From assembly GCF_021513255.1 (NCBI RefSeq), contig NZ_CP090977.1, forward strand, positions 248,001 through 312,000: a DNA stretch of 64,000 nucleotides, read 5' to 3'. The position numbers and the translations under genes are program-made. This stretch comes from Planococcus sp. 107-1. GTDB lineage: Bacteria > Bacillota > Bacilli > Bacillales_A > Planococcaceae. The notes under the pieces are model-generated. The model did no database searches. It was not told where the DNA came from and saw only the letters and a list, made by a program, of their open reading frames with translations. This document shows positions 1 to 9,096 of the stretch, one piece after another; positions within the stretch are counted from its first letter, which is position 1, and each line of letters begins with the position of its first letter.

Positions 1-82
1 CGAGCAATTTGTTCTCAAAGCTTACTTTACACCACACACTTGAAAAACTCACGGAAATTCTATAAAAGCAGGGAGGAAGAAA

Positions 83-1129
83 ATGAACCATACATATTTA
101 GTGACCGGATCTTATTCAAACGCTGAGGAGCAAGGCATCAAGCTTTGGGAATTTAATCATCAATCTGGCAGCTTAACTGAAATTGCGGGCACTTTCGGTA
201 TTGATCGCCCTTCTTTTTTAGCTATCCATCCAAACGGGAAAAGCTTTGCTGCAACAAGTGAAGTGGGAGACGGCGATTTAGTCGCATACGAATTTGCTGG
301 CAAGCCGCCCATGTTAAAAGAAATCAATCGGCAGCCAGCCAATGGCGATCATCCGGCCCATGTGTGCATCGATCATTCAGGCAAATGGCTGCTCGCGGCC
401 AATTATTCTGGCGGCAACGTAAATGTGTATCCCTTACTTGAAGATGGCTCAATTGGCAATCGGACCGATTCTGTCAAACACAAAGGCAAAGGGACAAACT
501 TAAAAAGGCAGGATGCTCCCCATCCGCATTCTGTTTTTCAACTGCCGCAAAGTGATCAATTTATCGTCTCGGATTTGGGGACAGATACGCTTTACATTTA
601 CAGGCTGGACCAAAAAACAGGAAAGCTGGAACTTAGGCATTCGATACAAGCGCCTGCCGGTTCCGGCCCCCGCCATTTAACTTTCCATCCGTCGCTGCGA
701 TGCGTTTATTCATTAGAAGAACTTGCTTCCTCATTAACTGTCTATGAACTGGACAGTGAAGAAAATTTAAAACCAGTGCAGCATATATCCTTGCTGCCGG
801 ACGAATTCGATGGCGAGAACACAAGTGCAGAAGTCAGGGTTTCTGAAGATGGCCATCATTTATATGCTTCGAATAGAGGCCATGACAGTTTAGCTGTATT
901 CGCTATCGGACAAGAGGGTAGAATAGAGTTGAGAGGATTTTCGCCAAGCGGCGGAGAAGGTCCAAGGCATTTCGAGCTGATCTCCGGCGGACAATGGATG
1001 ATAGCAGCCAACGAGCGATCGCATAATTTAGCTGTGCTGAAAATCGGGAAGAACGGGATGCCCGAGCTTACTGGGGAAATAGTGGAAACTAAAGCACCCG
1101 TATGTGTTAAACGCATCGGAGGAATATAA
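83..1129 (+). CDS. Lactonase-family beta-propeller protein (6-phosphogluconolactonase-like, YkgB type)
   Basis: This 348-residue protein fits the seven-bladed propeller lactonase family (PF10282), whose members are about 330-390 residues. Some of them hydrolyse 6-phosphogluconolactone in the oxidative pentose phosphate pathway. Family-type stretches include DHPAHVCID near residue 90, AANYSGGNVNVYPL near 105, HPHSVF at 147-152 and GPRHLTFHP near 195. There is no signal peptide, so it should be cytosolic. The ATG follows a GGGAGGAAGA ribosome site and the gene is closed by a strong terminator, so it looks monocistronic. The fold assignment is solid; the exact lactone is inferred. Confidence 0.85.
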   Translation: MNHTYLVTGSYSNAEEQGIKLWEFNHQSGSLTEIAGTFGIDRPSFLAIHPNGKSFAATSEVGDGDLVAYEFAGKPPMLKEINRQPANGDHPAHVCIDHSGKWLLAANYSGGNVNVYPLLEDGSIGNRTDSVKHKGKGTNLKRQDAPHPHSVFQLPQSDQFIVSDLGTDTLYIYRLDQKTGKLELRHSIQAPAGSGPRHLTFHPSLRCVYSLEELASSLTVYELDSEENLKPVQHISLLPDEFDGENTSAEVRVSEDGHHLYASNRGHDSLAVFAIGQEGRIELRGFSPSGGEGPRHFELISGGQWMIAANERSHNLAVLKIGKNGMPELTGEIVETKAPVCVKRIGGI

Positions 1130-1132
1130 AAA

Positions 1133-1170
1133 GCAGCGACAGGGCATTTTTACTCTGTCGCTGCTTTTTT
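1133..1170 (+). terminator. Intrinsic terminator of the lactonase gene
   Basis: A perfect 10-bp stem, GCAGCGACAG paired with CTGTCGCTGC, is followed by six T residues. It begins 3 bases after the stop codon. Confidence 0.9.
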
Positions 1171-1176
1171 ATTAGT

Positions 1177-1454
1177 TGCCTGTCGAACCTGAGCGGCTGT
1201 TTCCGCTTTTCAGTGTCCAGCTCCGCCGCCTAGCCGCTCGAGGTCGCTTCAGTCTTATCTGCAATGGCAAAAGGCGCCATTTCCGATAAGACTTCCAGCG
1301 CTTGTCGCGGCTTGCAAGGCGGCTCCGCTTTTCAGAGTCCAGACTTCAACAGCCAGGTTCTCGGGTCATAAGCCAAGCTAGCTGTGCGGCAAAGAACGCC
1401 GCTTCGCCAGCTCGTCTTATGCCTGTCGAACCTAAGCGGCTGTTTCCGCTTTTC
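1177..1454. repeat. Intergenic palindromic repeat region with a 35-bp direct repeat at each end
   Basis: The 287 bases between the first terminator and the next gene hold no convincing gene. The same 35-bp segment occurs at 1177-1211 and 1420-1454 with one mismatch. Between the copies lie an inverted repeat at 1252-1292 (GTCTTATC with GATAAGAC, plus inner ATGGC with GCCAT) and a long imperfect hairpin at 1367-1421 (CATAAG with CTTATG and inner GCGGC with GCCGC). The architecture resembles the interspersed palindromic intergenic repeats of Bacillaceae and Planococcaceae. Any function is unknown. Confidence 0.6.
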
Positions 1455-1457
1455 TAA

Positions 1458-1787
1458 TCACCAATCCATCGAGTCTTTTTCTTTGATGCCAAGCTCTTTA
1501 AGCAAGCTGATGAAAGGGCTGTCGTTATTTCCTTTGAAGGATTCTTCTGTGCATGTGGAGTGGGGCGGATATTGAAGTTCTTCCGCCTTTTCCAATGTCG
1601 AATCTTCAAGGAAGTTCGTAGCATCCGCCTCGTCGAAGCATGACGGCGCAATGTACGTGTGGTGCGTATGTTCAAGGATGACGCGTGTGCTTGGCGATGG
1701 CGAATTCTCACGCGGCAAAAAGAAAAACACGAGTAAGGTGGCCGCAGCTATCAAGCCGATCAGCATACTGATTCTTTTTTTATTCAT
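1458..1787 (-). CDS. Small membrane-anchored protein of unknown function, downstream of SCO1
   Basis: I do not recognise this 109-residue protein. It has a basic N-terminus and one hydrophobic segment (about residues 5-25), so it is probably anchored with a 85-residue domain outside the cell. That domain holds two cysteines (in APSCF and HSTCT) and a His-rich HTHH patch near residue 40. A GGAGG site lies 8 bases before the ATG. Only 3 bases separate it from the SCO1 stop codon, so the two are co-transcribed. The cysteines and histidines next to a copper-assembly thioredoxin suggest a link to copper or cytochrome oxidase maturation, but this is inference from context only. Confidence 0.6.
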   Translation of the reverse strand: MNKKRISMLIGLIAAATLLVFFFLPRENSPSPSTRVILEHTHHTYIAPSCFDEADATNFLEDSTLEKAEELQYPPHSTCTEESFKGNNDSPFISLLKELGIKEKDSMDW

Positions 1788-1790
1788 CTT

Positions 1791-2372
1791 TTATTCCTCC
1801 GCAAGCAAAATTTCTGCATCCGCTATTATTTCTTCAACGGGCGGATTGACGCCATTATAGTCTTTCATGATGACACCGTTTTTGTCGACAAGGAAAAAGG
1901 ATGTGCCATGCAACACTTGGTCATCGTTTGCCGGTTTGCGGGCAATCGTCTTGAAATTCTCCATGGCGAAAGCATCAATCTTCTCCGGTGAATAGCCGGT
2001 TAACAGATTCCACGAAGCAAAATCCGCTCCGTAGTTTTCCGCATAGGATTTCAAAATTTCTGGACTGTCGACAGTTGGGTCGACGCTGAAAGAAACAATC
2101 TGGACATCGAGTCCTTGTTCTTTAAACTGATTTTGCAAGTCCACCATATTCGCTGTCATTGGCAGGCAGACAGTCGTGCAATTCGTGAAAATGAAATCGG
2201 CCAGCCAAACTTCGCCTTTTAAATCGGCAAGTCCCATTTCCTCATTGTCTTGATTGGTGAAATTAAAATCTTCTATTTTCCATTCCAATGGATCTTCAAT
2301 GCCTTTGCCGCAGCCGGCAAGCAATAAAATGAAAAGCAATATGAGTAAGGTCAGTAATCTATTTCGCAACAT
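1791..2372 (-). CDS. SCO1/SenC-family lipoprotein (cytochrome c oxidase copper assembly, YpmQ type)
   Basis: This 193-residue protein has a thioredoxin fold and delivers copper to the CuA centre of cytochrome c oxidase outside the membrane. The signal peptide ends in a lipobox with the lipidated cysteine at residue 21 (LAGC). The copper motif CxxxC is present as C65-TTV-C69, in FIFTNCTTVCLPMT, and the conserved distal histidine is in DQVLHGTSFF near residue 155. The family usually has Pro after the second Cys; here it is Leu. The gene is divergent from the glycogen operon and leads a two-gene unit with the small protein at 1458-1787. Confidence 0.9.
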   Translation of the reverse strand: MLRNRLLTLLILLFILLLAGCGKGIEDPLEWKIEDFNFTNQDNEEMGLADLKGEVWLADFIFTNCTTVCLPMTANMVDLQNQFKEQGLDVQIVSFSVDPTVDSPEILKSYAENYGADFASWNLLTGYSPEKIDAFAMENFKTIARKPANDDQVLHGTSFFLVDKNGVIMKDYNGVNPPVEEIIADAEILLAEE

Positions 2373-2463
2373 TTCTCGCCCTTCCTATCGTAAGCTATCT
2401 TCCCTAAGCGTAGTAGAATTTCTGCCCGTAAACAAGTCCTTATGCGTTTAAATATGTGTAGAT

Positions 2464-2480
2464 ACTGAGAACTCCTCAGT
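2464..2480. promoter_or_regulatory. Inverted repeat in the SCO1-glgB divergent gap
   Basis: ACTGAG and CTCAGT flank a 5-base spacer in the 240-bp gap between the divergent SCO1 and glgB genes. It could be an operator or a small hairpin. No regulator is assigned. The rest of the gap is A+T-rich, with a weak TAGAAT -10-like element at 2560-2565 upstream of glgB. Confidence 0.25.
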
Positions 2481-2612
2481 GTTTGCGCTAATCTGCTTTC
2501 TTATTTTCACTGTTTTTCAATTATTCCGATTTTTTACAAGGGTTTTACATGGACTGTGTAGAATAAAGTTAATTGGGGCAAGGGAAAGAATGACGATTTG
2601 GAGGTGCTTCTC

Positions 2613-4493
2613 GTGGACTATGATAAGACTTCTCTGAATGAGAAGGAAGCAGCAAAATTCCATAATGGGCAAATGTACGATGCTTATCGATATTTCGGCC
2701 CGCATCTGAATGGCGAGGAGACCCGGTTTACTGTTTGGGCACCGGACGTAGCCAAAGTGGCTGTCATCGGCACAGCTGCTGGAGCGCAAGAATCGGAACG
2801 TTTTGAGATGAAGCCATTGCCATTTGATCCAAGTATTTGGGAAGTCCTGATTCCTCGGAATCTTGCTGGATTTATATACAAATATGATATTGAAACGATT
2901 GAGGGTGAACGGATCGGAAAATCCGATCCTTATGCGCGGTCCAGTGAAATGAGGCCGGACACATGTTCAATTGTTCCAACTGATTCTGTATTTAAATGGA
3001 GCGAAGAAGTTTTACAGCAAAAACAGCAACTCTTCCAAAATCATTTTGAAAAGCCTCTAGCGATTTATGAATTACATATGGGAACGTGGAAGAGAGCGCC
3101 AGACGGATCTTTTCTGACGTACCGGGAAATCGCTGAAGAATTGATTCCTTATGTTAAAAAACACGGTTTTACTCATATTGAAATATTGCCGATCACGGAA
3201 CATCCTTTGGATGAATCGTGGGGCTACCAAACGACGGGTTACTTTGCGCCAACAAGCAGGTACGGCACGGCGGAAGACCTGAAATATTTCATCAACGAAT
3301 GTGCCAGGAACGGTTTGGGTATATTTTTAGACTGGGTACCCGGCCATTTTTGCCAAGATCTGCATGGGTTGGTTTTATTCAACGGGAGGCCGCTTTACGA
3401 AGACCGCCGGAAGGAAAGGCGGAAGAATCCCGAATGGGGGACCATGAACTTTGATGTTCAAAGAGGCGAAGTCGTCAGCTTTCTTTTATCGAGTGCGCAT
3501 TATTGGCTAGACGAATTCAAATTCGACGGGTTCCGGATGGATGCCTTGATGAAATTATTGTTTGTACCGAACGACCCAAGACGCATACACAATGAAGAAG
3601 GCGCGGACTTTTTGAGGCAATTGACTTCCAGCATCAAGCTGCATCATCCTTCAGCCATCTTAATCGCAGAAGATGCCTGGCATTATCCAAATGTGACTGG
3701 CAAAGCCGAAGACGGGGGAATCGGCTTCGATTATAAATGGAATTTTGGCTGGATGCATGACACTTTAAGCTATATGGAGACGCCTCCTGAAGAACGATCT
3801 GAAAAACATCAAAAATTGAATTTTTCACTTATGTATTATTACGATGAACGCTATGTGTCGATATTTTCTCATGATGAAGTGGTCCATGGGCAAAAGTCGC
3901 TGCTGAATAAATTGCCGGGAAGCAAAGAAGAAAAGTTCCATCAATTGCGGTTGCTTTTGGCTTTCTGGATTACGCATCCAGGGAAAAAACTTCTGTTCAT
4001 GGGCCAAGAATTCGGGCATGACGACGAATGGAAATTCCAGCCGGAGTTGGACTGGTTCTTATTAGACCAGCCATCCCATCGCCAAATGGACTTTTTCACA
4101 AAAGAACTATTGGCTTTTTATAAAAGCGAGAAGGCCTTATTTGAACTCGATAATGACCGGATGGGCTTTGAATGGCTGGATCCCGATAATCATGAACAAA
4201 GTGTTCTAGCCTATATCAGGAGAGGAAGAGCGCCGGAAGCTGAATGCATCGTAGTCGGAAATTTTTCAAACCAGGATTACAGTGGATTCGAGGTAGGCGT
4301 TCCGCAGCTGGCTTCCTATGAATGCGTTTTTTCAACAGCGTCGCCTTTATACGGTGGATGGGGTACTGAAAAAGGGGAAGTGGCTGCTAGAAGCGTTCCG
4401 ATTGATGGCCAAAGCCAATCAATTGCCATTGAATTGCCGGCTTTTGCAATGCAGATATGGAAGAAAAAATCGGATGGGAGTGAAAAATCATGA
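2613..4493 (+). CDS. glgB: 1,4-alpha-glucan branching enzyme GlgB
   Basis: GlgB transfers alpha-1,4 segments to alpha-1,6 positions of growing glycogen. The chain has an N-terminal CBM48 region, a GH13 barrel and a C-terminal beta domain. The four GH13 regions are visible: DWVPGHF at residue 240, DGFRMDAL with nucleophile D310, AEDAW with acid E353, and SHDEVVHG with D421. I chose GTG at 2613 because GGAGGTG lies 6 bases upstream; an in-frame TTG at 2598 overlaps that site and is less likely. The product is 626 residues, normal for the family. Its stop overlaps the glgC ATG as ATGA, so it leads a translationally coupled operon. Confidence 0.95.
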   Translation: MDYDKTSLNEKEAAKFHNGQMYDAYRYFGPHLNGEETRFTVWAPDVAKVAVIGTAAGAQESERFEMKPLPFDPSIWEVLIPRNLAGFIYKYDIETIEGERIGKSDPYARSSEMRPDTCSIVPTDSVFKWSEEVLQQKQQLFQNHFEKPLAIYELHMGTWKRAPDGSFLTYREIAEELIPYVKKHGFTHIEILPITEHPLDESWGYQTTGYFAPTSRYGTAEDLKYFINECARNGLGIFLDWVPGHFCQDLHGLVLFNGRPLYEDRRKERRKNPEWGTMNFDVQRGEVVSFLLSSAHYWLDEFKFDGFRMDALMKLLFVPNDPRRIHNEEGADFLRQLTSSIKLHHPSAILIAEDAWHYPNVTGKAEDGGIGFDYKWNFGWMHDTLSYMETPPEERSEKHQKLNFSLMYYYDERYVSIFSHDEVVHGQKSLLNKLPGSKEEKFHQLRLLLAFWITHPGKKLLFMGQEFGHDDEWKFQPELDWFLLDQPSHRQMDFFTKELLAFYKSEKALFELDNDRMGFEWLDPDNHEQSVLAYIRRGRAPEAECIVVGNFSNQDYSGFEVGVPQLASYECVFSTASPLYGGWGTEKGEVAARSVPIDGQSQSIAIELPAFAMQIWKKKSDGSEKS

Positions 4494-5638
4494 AAAATAA
4501 AGTGGTGGCTATGTTACTCGCTGGGGGGCAAGGGAGCCGGTTGAAATCCTTAACCTACAATATTGCCAAACCTGCAATTCCGTTCGGAGGAAAATACCGG
4601 ATCATTGATTTTCCGCTATCGAACTGCATGAATTCTGAAATTCATACAGTCGGCGTCTTAACGCAATACCAGCCGCATGTACTCCATAATTACATCGGAC
4701 AGGGAATTCCATGGGATTTGGATAGAAGAAGCGGCGGCGTCACCATGCTTACTCCCTATACAGAGATGGGCGGGCTTAAATGGTACGACGGTACAGCAAA
4801 TGCGATCTACCAAAATATGCATTATCTGGCTGAACAAGACCCCGAATACGTGCTGATTTTATCAGGGGACCATATTTATAAGATGAATTATCAAACCATG
4901 CTTGAATTCCACAAAGAACAAAAAGCGGATGTCACGATTTCAGTTATCGAAGTTCCATGGAAAGAAACTCACCGCTTTGGCATCATGAACACCGATGATC
5001 AGATGAACGTAAAAGAATTCGTTGAAAAACCGGAAAATGCAGAAAGCAATTTGGCTTCGATGGGGGTTTACATCTTTAATTGGCAAAAACTCAAAAAGTA
5101 TTTACAGTTGGATAATGAAAATGAAAATTCTTCGCATGATTTTGGAAAGAATATCATCCCGCTTATGCTCGAGAACAATGAAAAGATGGTCGCTTACCCG
5201 TATAAAGGCTATTGGAAAGACGTAGGAACCGTAGACAGCCTTTGGGAAGCCAATATGGATTTGCTGGATGAAACTTCAGGCTTGAACTTGCATGATCCGG
5301 GATGGCGGATTTTCTCCTCCAATCCGCAGCTGCCGCCGCAGTTTATCGGTGAACACGGCGTCGTCCAGGATTCCTTGGTCAATGAAGGCTGTGTCATCGA
5401 AGGAGCAATCGAAAAATCGGTCATTTTCCAGGACGTCCAGGTTGACGAAGGCGCGTCGCTCAAAGAATGCGTCGTGATGAGTGGCGTGAAAATCGGCAAA
5501 GGTGCCCAGCTTCAGCGTGTCATCATTCCGCCGGGGTTGTCGATTCCTGAAAACTATCAGATTCCCGATCAAAAAGAAGAAATTGTTTTATTGACAGAAG
5601 AGGTCTTAGAGAACTGGGGAAGAGGTGAAGGTCTATGA
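4490..5638 (+). CDS. glgC: Glucose-1-phosphate adenylyltransferase GlgC
   Basis: GlgC makes ADP-glucose from glucose 1-phosphate and ATP, the committed step of glycogen synthesis. The 382-residue chain has the nucleotidyltransferase signature [13 protein letters not shown] at residues 10-22, the effector/substrate loop [15 protein letters not shown], and a left-handed beta-helix in the last third. The start overlaps the glgB stop and the stop overlaps the glgD start, so expression is coupled. In Bacillus the subunit works as a complex with GlgD. Confidence 0.95.
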   Translation: MKNKVVAMLLAGGQGSRLKSLTYNIAKPAIPFGGKYRIIDFPLSNCMNSEIHTVGVLTQYQPHVLHNYIGQGIPWDLDRRSGGVTMLTPYTEMGGLKWYDGTANAIYQNMHYLAEQDPEYVLILSGDHIYKMNYQTMLEFHKEQKADVTISVIEVPWKETHRFGIMNTDDQMNVKEFVEKPENAESNLASMGVYIFNWQKLKKYLQLDNENENSSHDFGKNIIPLMLENNEKMVAYPYKGYWKDVGTVDSLWEANMDLLDETSGLNLHDPGWRIFSSNPQLPPQFIGEHGVVQDSLVNEGCVIEGAIEKSVIFQDVQVDEGASLKECVVMSGVKIGKGAQLQRVIIPPGLSIPENYQIPDQKEEIVLLTEEVLENWGRGEGL

Positions 5639-6661
5639 GATTAATGGCAGTTATTGATGCATCTGTAAGGATGTCTGGCCTGGAAGATTTAACGATGTAC
5701 CGTTCAACGGCATCAATCCCTTTTTCCGGACGGTACCGGCTCATCGATTTTGCCTTGTCGAATGTGGTAAATTCGAATATTAATCTTGTCGGCGTTTTTC
5801 CCGCTTATCCATTTGTTTCTTTGCTCGATCATATCGGAGTGGGCAAAAGCTGGGATTTGAATCGCCGGAAAGACGGCTTGTTTTTCCTTCCGGGTTCCCA
5901 GAAAGCGGGCAATTACGTCAGCGTCGGCGCCTTCTCCATGCTAGGTGAACATCGCCAGTTTTTCGCCAAAAGCAAGCAGGAACACGTCGTCATCACCAAT
6001 TGCTTTACAGTGGCCCAACTGGATTTCGATGACATGCTGGATGCCCATTTGGCTTCGGGCATGGATATCACAGAAGCTATCTGTGACGATGGCACCCATT
6101 TGAAAAGTTACATCCTTTCCAAAAAATTGCTTGTTGAATTGATGGAAAGCTATGAAGAAAAAGAAAATCATCAGCATTGAAGATGTAGTAAACCGTAAAA
6201 AAGCGCCTTATACATTCAATACGTATACACATGATGGATTTGTTGCGGTTATCGATTCGACAGAAAATTATTTCAGGTCCGCGATGTCCTTATTAGAAGC
6301 TGGGCAAAGGGAAAAGCTATTTCTAAAAGACCGTCCCATTTATACAAAAGTGAAAGACGAGCCTCCGACAAAGTATTTAAAGGGATCCCAAGTGAGCCAA
6401 GCATTGATCGGAAACGGCTGCACGATTGCTGGAAGTGTAAAGAAAAGCATTATTAGCCGTGCCGTTTTAATCGAAGAAGGCGCCCAGTTGGAGAATTGCA
6501 TCATCATGCAAAAAAGCAGAGTTGGGAAAAACTGCGAACTCACTTGTGTAATTGCCGATAAAGAAGTGCAGATAGACGACGGGGTCGTATTAAAAGGGAC
6601 ATGGCAACAACCCATTGTTCTCCGCAAAGGTGAGCGGGTGACAAAGGAGGATGTTCAATGA
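5635..6661 (+). pseudogene. glgD: GlgD, glucose-1-phosphate adenylyltransferase accessory subunit, frameshifted as sequenced
   Basis: GlgD is the non-catalytic partner of GlgC and raises its activity. The first frame (5635-6180) gives the nucleotidyltransferase-like half starting [10 protein letters not shown] and lacking the GGxGxR loop, as expected for GlgD. The second frame (6152-6661) gives the beta-helix half. They are joined by an extra A in the run at 6158-6162: with four A residues the junction reads EEKKIISIEDVV and the protein is 341 residues, the normal length. Both ends overlap their neighbours (glgC, glgA) by ATGA, so the operon is otherwise perfect. A sequencing error is more likely than a real loss. 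Confidence 0.85.
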
Positions 6662-8100
6662 GAATTGCGATGGCTGCAGCAGAATGCGCTCCTTTCGTAA
6701 AAACTGGCGGACTCGCTGATGTTATGGGAGCCTTGCCAAAAGCGCTTGCGGAACTTGGCCATGAAGTAATGGTGATCTTGCCGAAATACACGTTGATTTC
6801 AGCAGAACAAGAGAAGGAGTTTCAATTCAAAGGAGATCTTGAAGTGCCTTTTAAAGGGCAAAGAGAGATCTACCCTATTTTTGAATATTGGATGAACGGC
6901 GTCCAATTCGTTTTTGTGGAAAATGATGCTTTTTATGGACGCGACCAAATATATAGCCAACCAGATGATGCCGAGCGTTTTGCATTTTTCAGCCGTGCGG
7001 TATTGGCTGTGATGGAAGCGGAAACCGAAGCTTTCGATATTTTGCATGTCCACGATTGGCACACGGCCATGCTGCCGCTTCTGTTAAAAGAAGATGAACG
7101 TTATGCCACGCTCCATTCGAAGACAAAAACGGTTTTGACCATCCACAACCTTCAATTCCAAGGCTATTATCCCAAAGAAACGGCCACTCAAGAATTTGAG
7201 CTGGCGGAGCGTTATTTTGATGATGGCCTAATTGAATGGCGCGGCAGCTTCAATATGTTGAAAACGGGGATCTTATACGCAGATCAAGTGACGACCGTCA
7301 GCCCTTCTTACCGGGATGAAATTCTTACTGAATCTTACGGAGAGAACCTGCAAACGCTCCTTCAAGAGAGGGCGGAGGATTTAATCGGCATATTGAATGG
7401 AGTCGATACCGTTTCCTATAATCCGGCAGCTGATTTGATGATTGAAATGCCTTATGACCAGACGACCATGGAAAGGAAAGCAGTCAATAAGCGGGCTGTC
7501 CAACTCCGGTTTAATTTGCCGGAACGCGGAGGTATTCCATTGATGACGATGGTTTCCAGGCTAGCTGGACAAAAAGGGATTGATGTTTTAGAAGAAACTT
7601 TGCCGAGCCTATTGAAAACACAGGACGTGCAATTTGTGTTGCTTGGCTCAGGCGAAGAGAAATACGAGCAGTTTTTCCGTCAGTTGGCTGAAGAATTCCC
7701 GGAGAAAATAGCAGTCCATATCGGGTTTGATGAAGAACTTGCCCATTTGCTATATGCAGGCGCTGATATGTTCTTGATGCCTTCCCATTTTGAGCCTTGT
7801 GGATTAAGCCAACTGGTCTCCATGATTTATGGTACGGTCCCAGTAGCAAATAAAACCGGAGGCTTAAAAGACACGGTTGTGGAGTATGATGAAGTGCTGC
7901 GCTCCGGGAATGGTTTTTTAAGTGATTTCGCTGAACAGGATCGTTTTGAAGACGCGTTAAAACGTGCTTTAAAGATGTATCATCATGCTGAGCATTGGGA
8001 AATCATTAAACGGAATGGCATGGATGGCGATTATAGTTGGAGCCGTTCTGCCGGAGAATACAGTCGATTATATGAAAAACTAGTCAATAAGCAAGGATAG
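6658..8100 (+). CDS. glgA: Glycogen synthase GlgA
   Basis: GlgA elongates alpha-1,4-glucan from ADP-glucose (GT5). The N-terminal KTGGL nucleotide-sugar motif is at residues 15-19, and the C-terminal domain carries HFEPCGLSQL near residue 376 with the catalytic-site Glu. At 480 residues it has normal length. The ATG overlaps the glgD stop. No terminator is visible in the 40 bases after it, so transcription may continue into the SDR gene. Confidence 0.95.
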   Translation: MRIAMAAAECAPFVKTGGLADVMGALPKALAELGHEVMVILPKYTLISAEQEKEFQFKGDLEVPFKGQREIYPIFEYWMNGVQFVFVENDAFYGRDQIYSQPDDAERFAFFSRAVLAVMEAETEAFDILHVHDWHTAMLPLLLKEDERYATLHSKTKTVLTIHNLQFQGYYPKETATQEFELAERYFDDGLIEWRGSFNMLKTGILYADQVTTVSPSYRDEILTESYGENLQTLLQERAEDLIGILNGVDTVSYNPAADLMIEMPYDQTTMERKAVNKRAVQLRFNLPERGGIPLMTMVSRLAGQKGIDVLEETLPSLLKTQDVQFVLLGSGEEKYEQFFRQLAEEFPEKIAVHIGFDEELAHLLYAGADMFLMPSHFEPCGLSQLVSMIYGTVPVANKTGGLKDTVVEYDEVLRSGNGFLSDFAEQDRFEDALKRALKMYHHAEHWEIIKRNGMDGDYSWSRSAGEYSRLYEKLVNKQG

Positions 8101-8140
8101 GGAAATACTGGGCTAAGGTGAAGCGAGGAGGAGGAGACGG

Positions 8141-8950
8141 ATGGCAGATCTAGATTTCAATAACACGGATTTAGAAGGTTATAAAGCGAGCGGTGCGCTT
8201 GAAGGGAAGGTGGCTATTATTACAGGCGCAAACAGTGGGATTGGCCGAGCAGTAGCCATTGCCTATGTTAAAGAAGGGGCTAAAGTAGTGATCGGTTATT
8301 TAGACGACGAAGATGCGACAGCTGAAACTTTGGAAGTCATCAAAAGCTACGGGGGAGAAGCGAAAGCCTTGAGCGGAGATCTGGGGAAATCGGAAAACTG
8401 CGATAAATTGGTTCAATTCGCACTCGAGTCGTTCGGCCAAATTGATATTCTGGTAAATAATGCAGGCTATCAATATCCGCAGACCTCTCCGACCGACATT
8501 ACAGATGAACAGTTGCTGAAGACTTTCGAAATCAAAGCTTTTGCGATGTTCTATTTAGTCAGAGCCGCCCGTCCCCATCTAAAAGATGGGGCGCGCATCA
8601 TTAATACTGCCTCAATCAATGCGTACCGGGGCCACTCAGATCTCATCGACTATTCCGGAGCGAACGGTGCCATGGTTTCCATGACGCGTGCGCTTGCCCG
8701 CCGTTTCGTCCGCGAAGGAATTGCGGTAAATGGCATTGCTCCGGGGCCAGTGTGGACGCCGCTGATCACGAAGACTTTTGGTGATCTCAACCCTGACGTT
8801 GGAGAAGACTTCGGCAAGGATGTTCCAGCCGGGCGCCCGGCCCAGCCTTATGAATTGGTAAAGGCTTTCGTCTTTTTAGCAGATCCGCAAAATTCATACA
8901 TGACAGGCCAATTCCTTCATATGAACGGCGGAGACTTCATGTCAACTTGA
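8141..8950 (+). CDS. SDR-family oxidoreductase (general stress protein 39-like) with an altered active site
   Basis: This 269-residue protein resembles the Bacillus GSP39/YdaD-type short-chain dehydrogenases, which carry an extended N-terminus before the Rossmann fold. TGANSGIG (residues 29-36) binds NAD(P) and NNAG is near 106. Ser158 and Tyr171 of the catalytic triad are present, but the YxxxK lysine is replaced by Asn175 (YSGAN). That is unusual and may change or abolish the reductase activity. The ATG follows a GAGGAGGAGG site. It lies 40 bases after glgA without an intervening terminator, and a terminator closes it. Confidence 0.85.
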   Translation: MADLDFNNTDLEGYKASGALEGKVAIITGANSGIGRAVAIAYVKEGAKVVIGYLDDEDATAETLEVIKSYGGEAKALSGDLGKSENCDKLVQFALESFGQIDILVNNAGYQYPQTSPTDITDEQLLKTFEIKAFAMFYLVRAARPHLKDGARIINTASINAYRGHSDLIDYSGANGAMVSMTRALARRFVREGIAVNGIAPGPVWTPLITKTFGDLNPDVGEDFGKDVPAGRPAQPYELVKAFVFLADPQNSYMTGQFLHMNGGDFMST

Positions 8951-8965
8951 TTTAAGGGAAGTTAT

Positions 8966-9000
8966 AAAAGGCTGCAAGAGAACTTCTTTTGCGGCCTTTT
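8966..9000 (+). terminator. Intrinsic terminator after the SDR gene
   Basis: AAAAGGCTGCAAGAG pairs imperfectly with CTTTTGCGGCCTTTT around a short loop. It ends the possible glgBCDA-SDR transcript. Confidence 0.8.
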
Positions 9001-9096
9001 GCTATGCACATATTTAGTATTCCTGCCTTTAACGCGAATAGAGAACGGCCATCAGTGGGTATGGTAAAATGCCACTATGGAAAGAGGAGAGGGATC

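Noticed and set aside
1384-1575. Rightward 63-codon frame after the first repeat
   Set aside because: It spans repeat DNA and the antisense of the small membrane protein, with no ribosome site.
8989-9096. N-terminal extension of the MBL-HhH protein
   Set aside because: It begins inside the SDR terminator and has no ribosome site.
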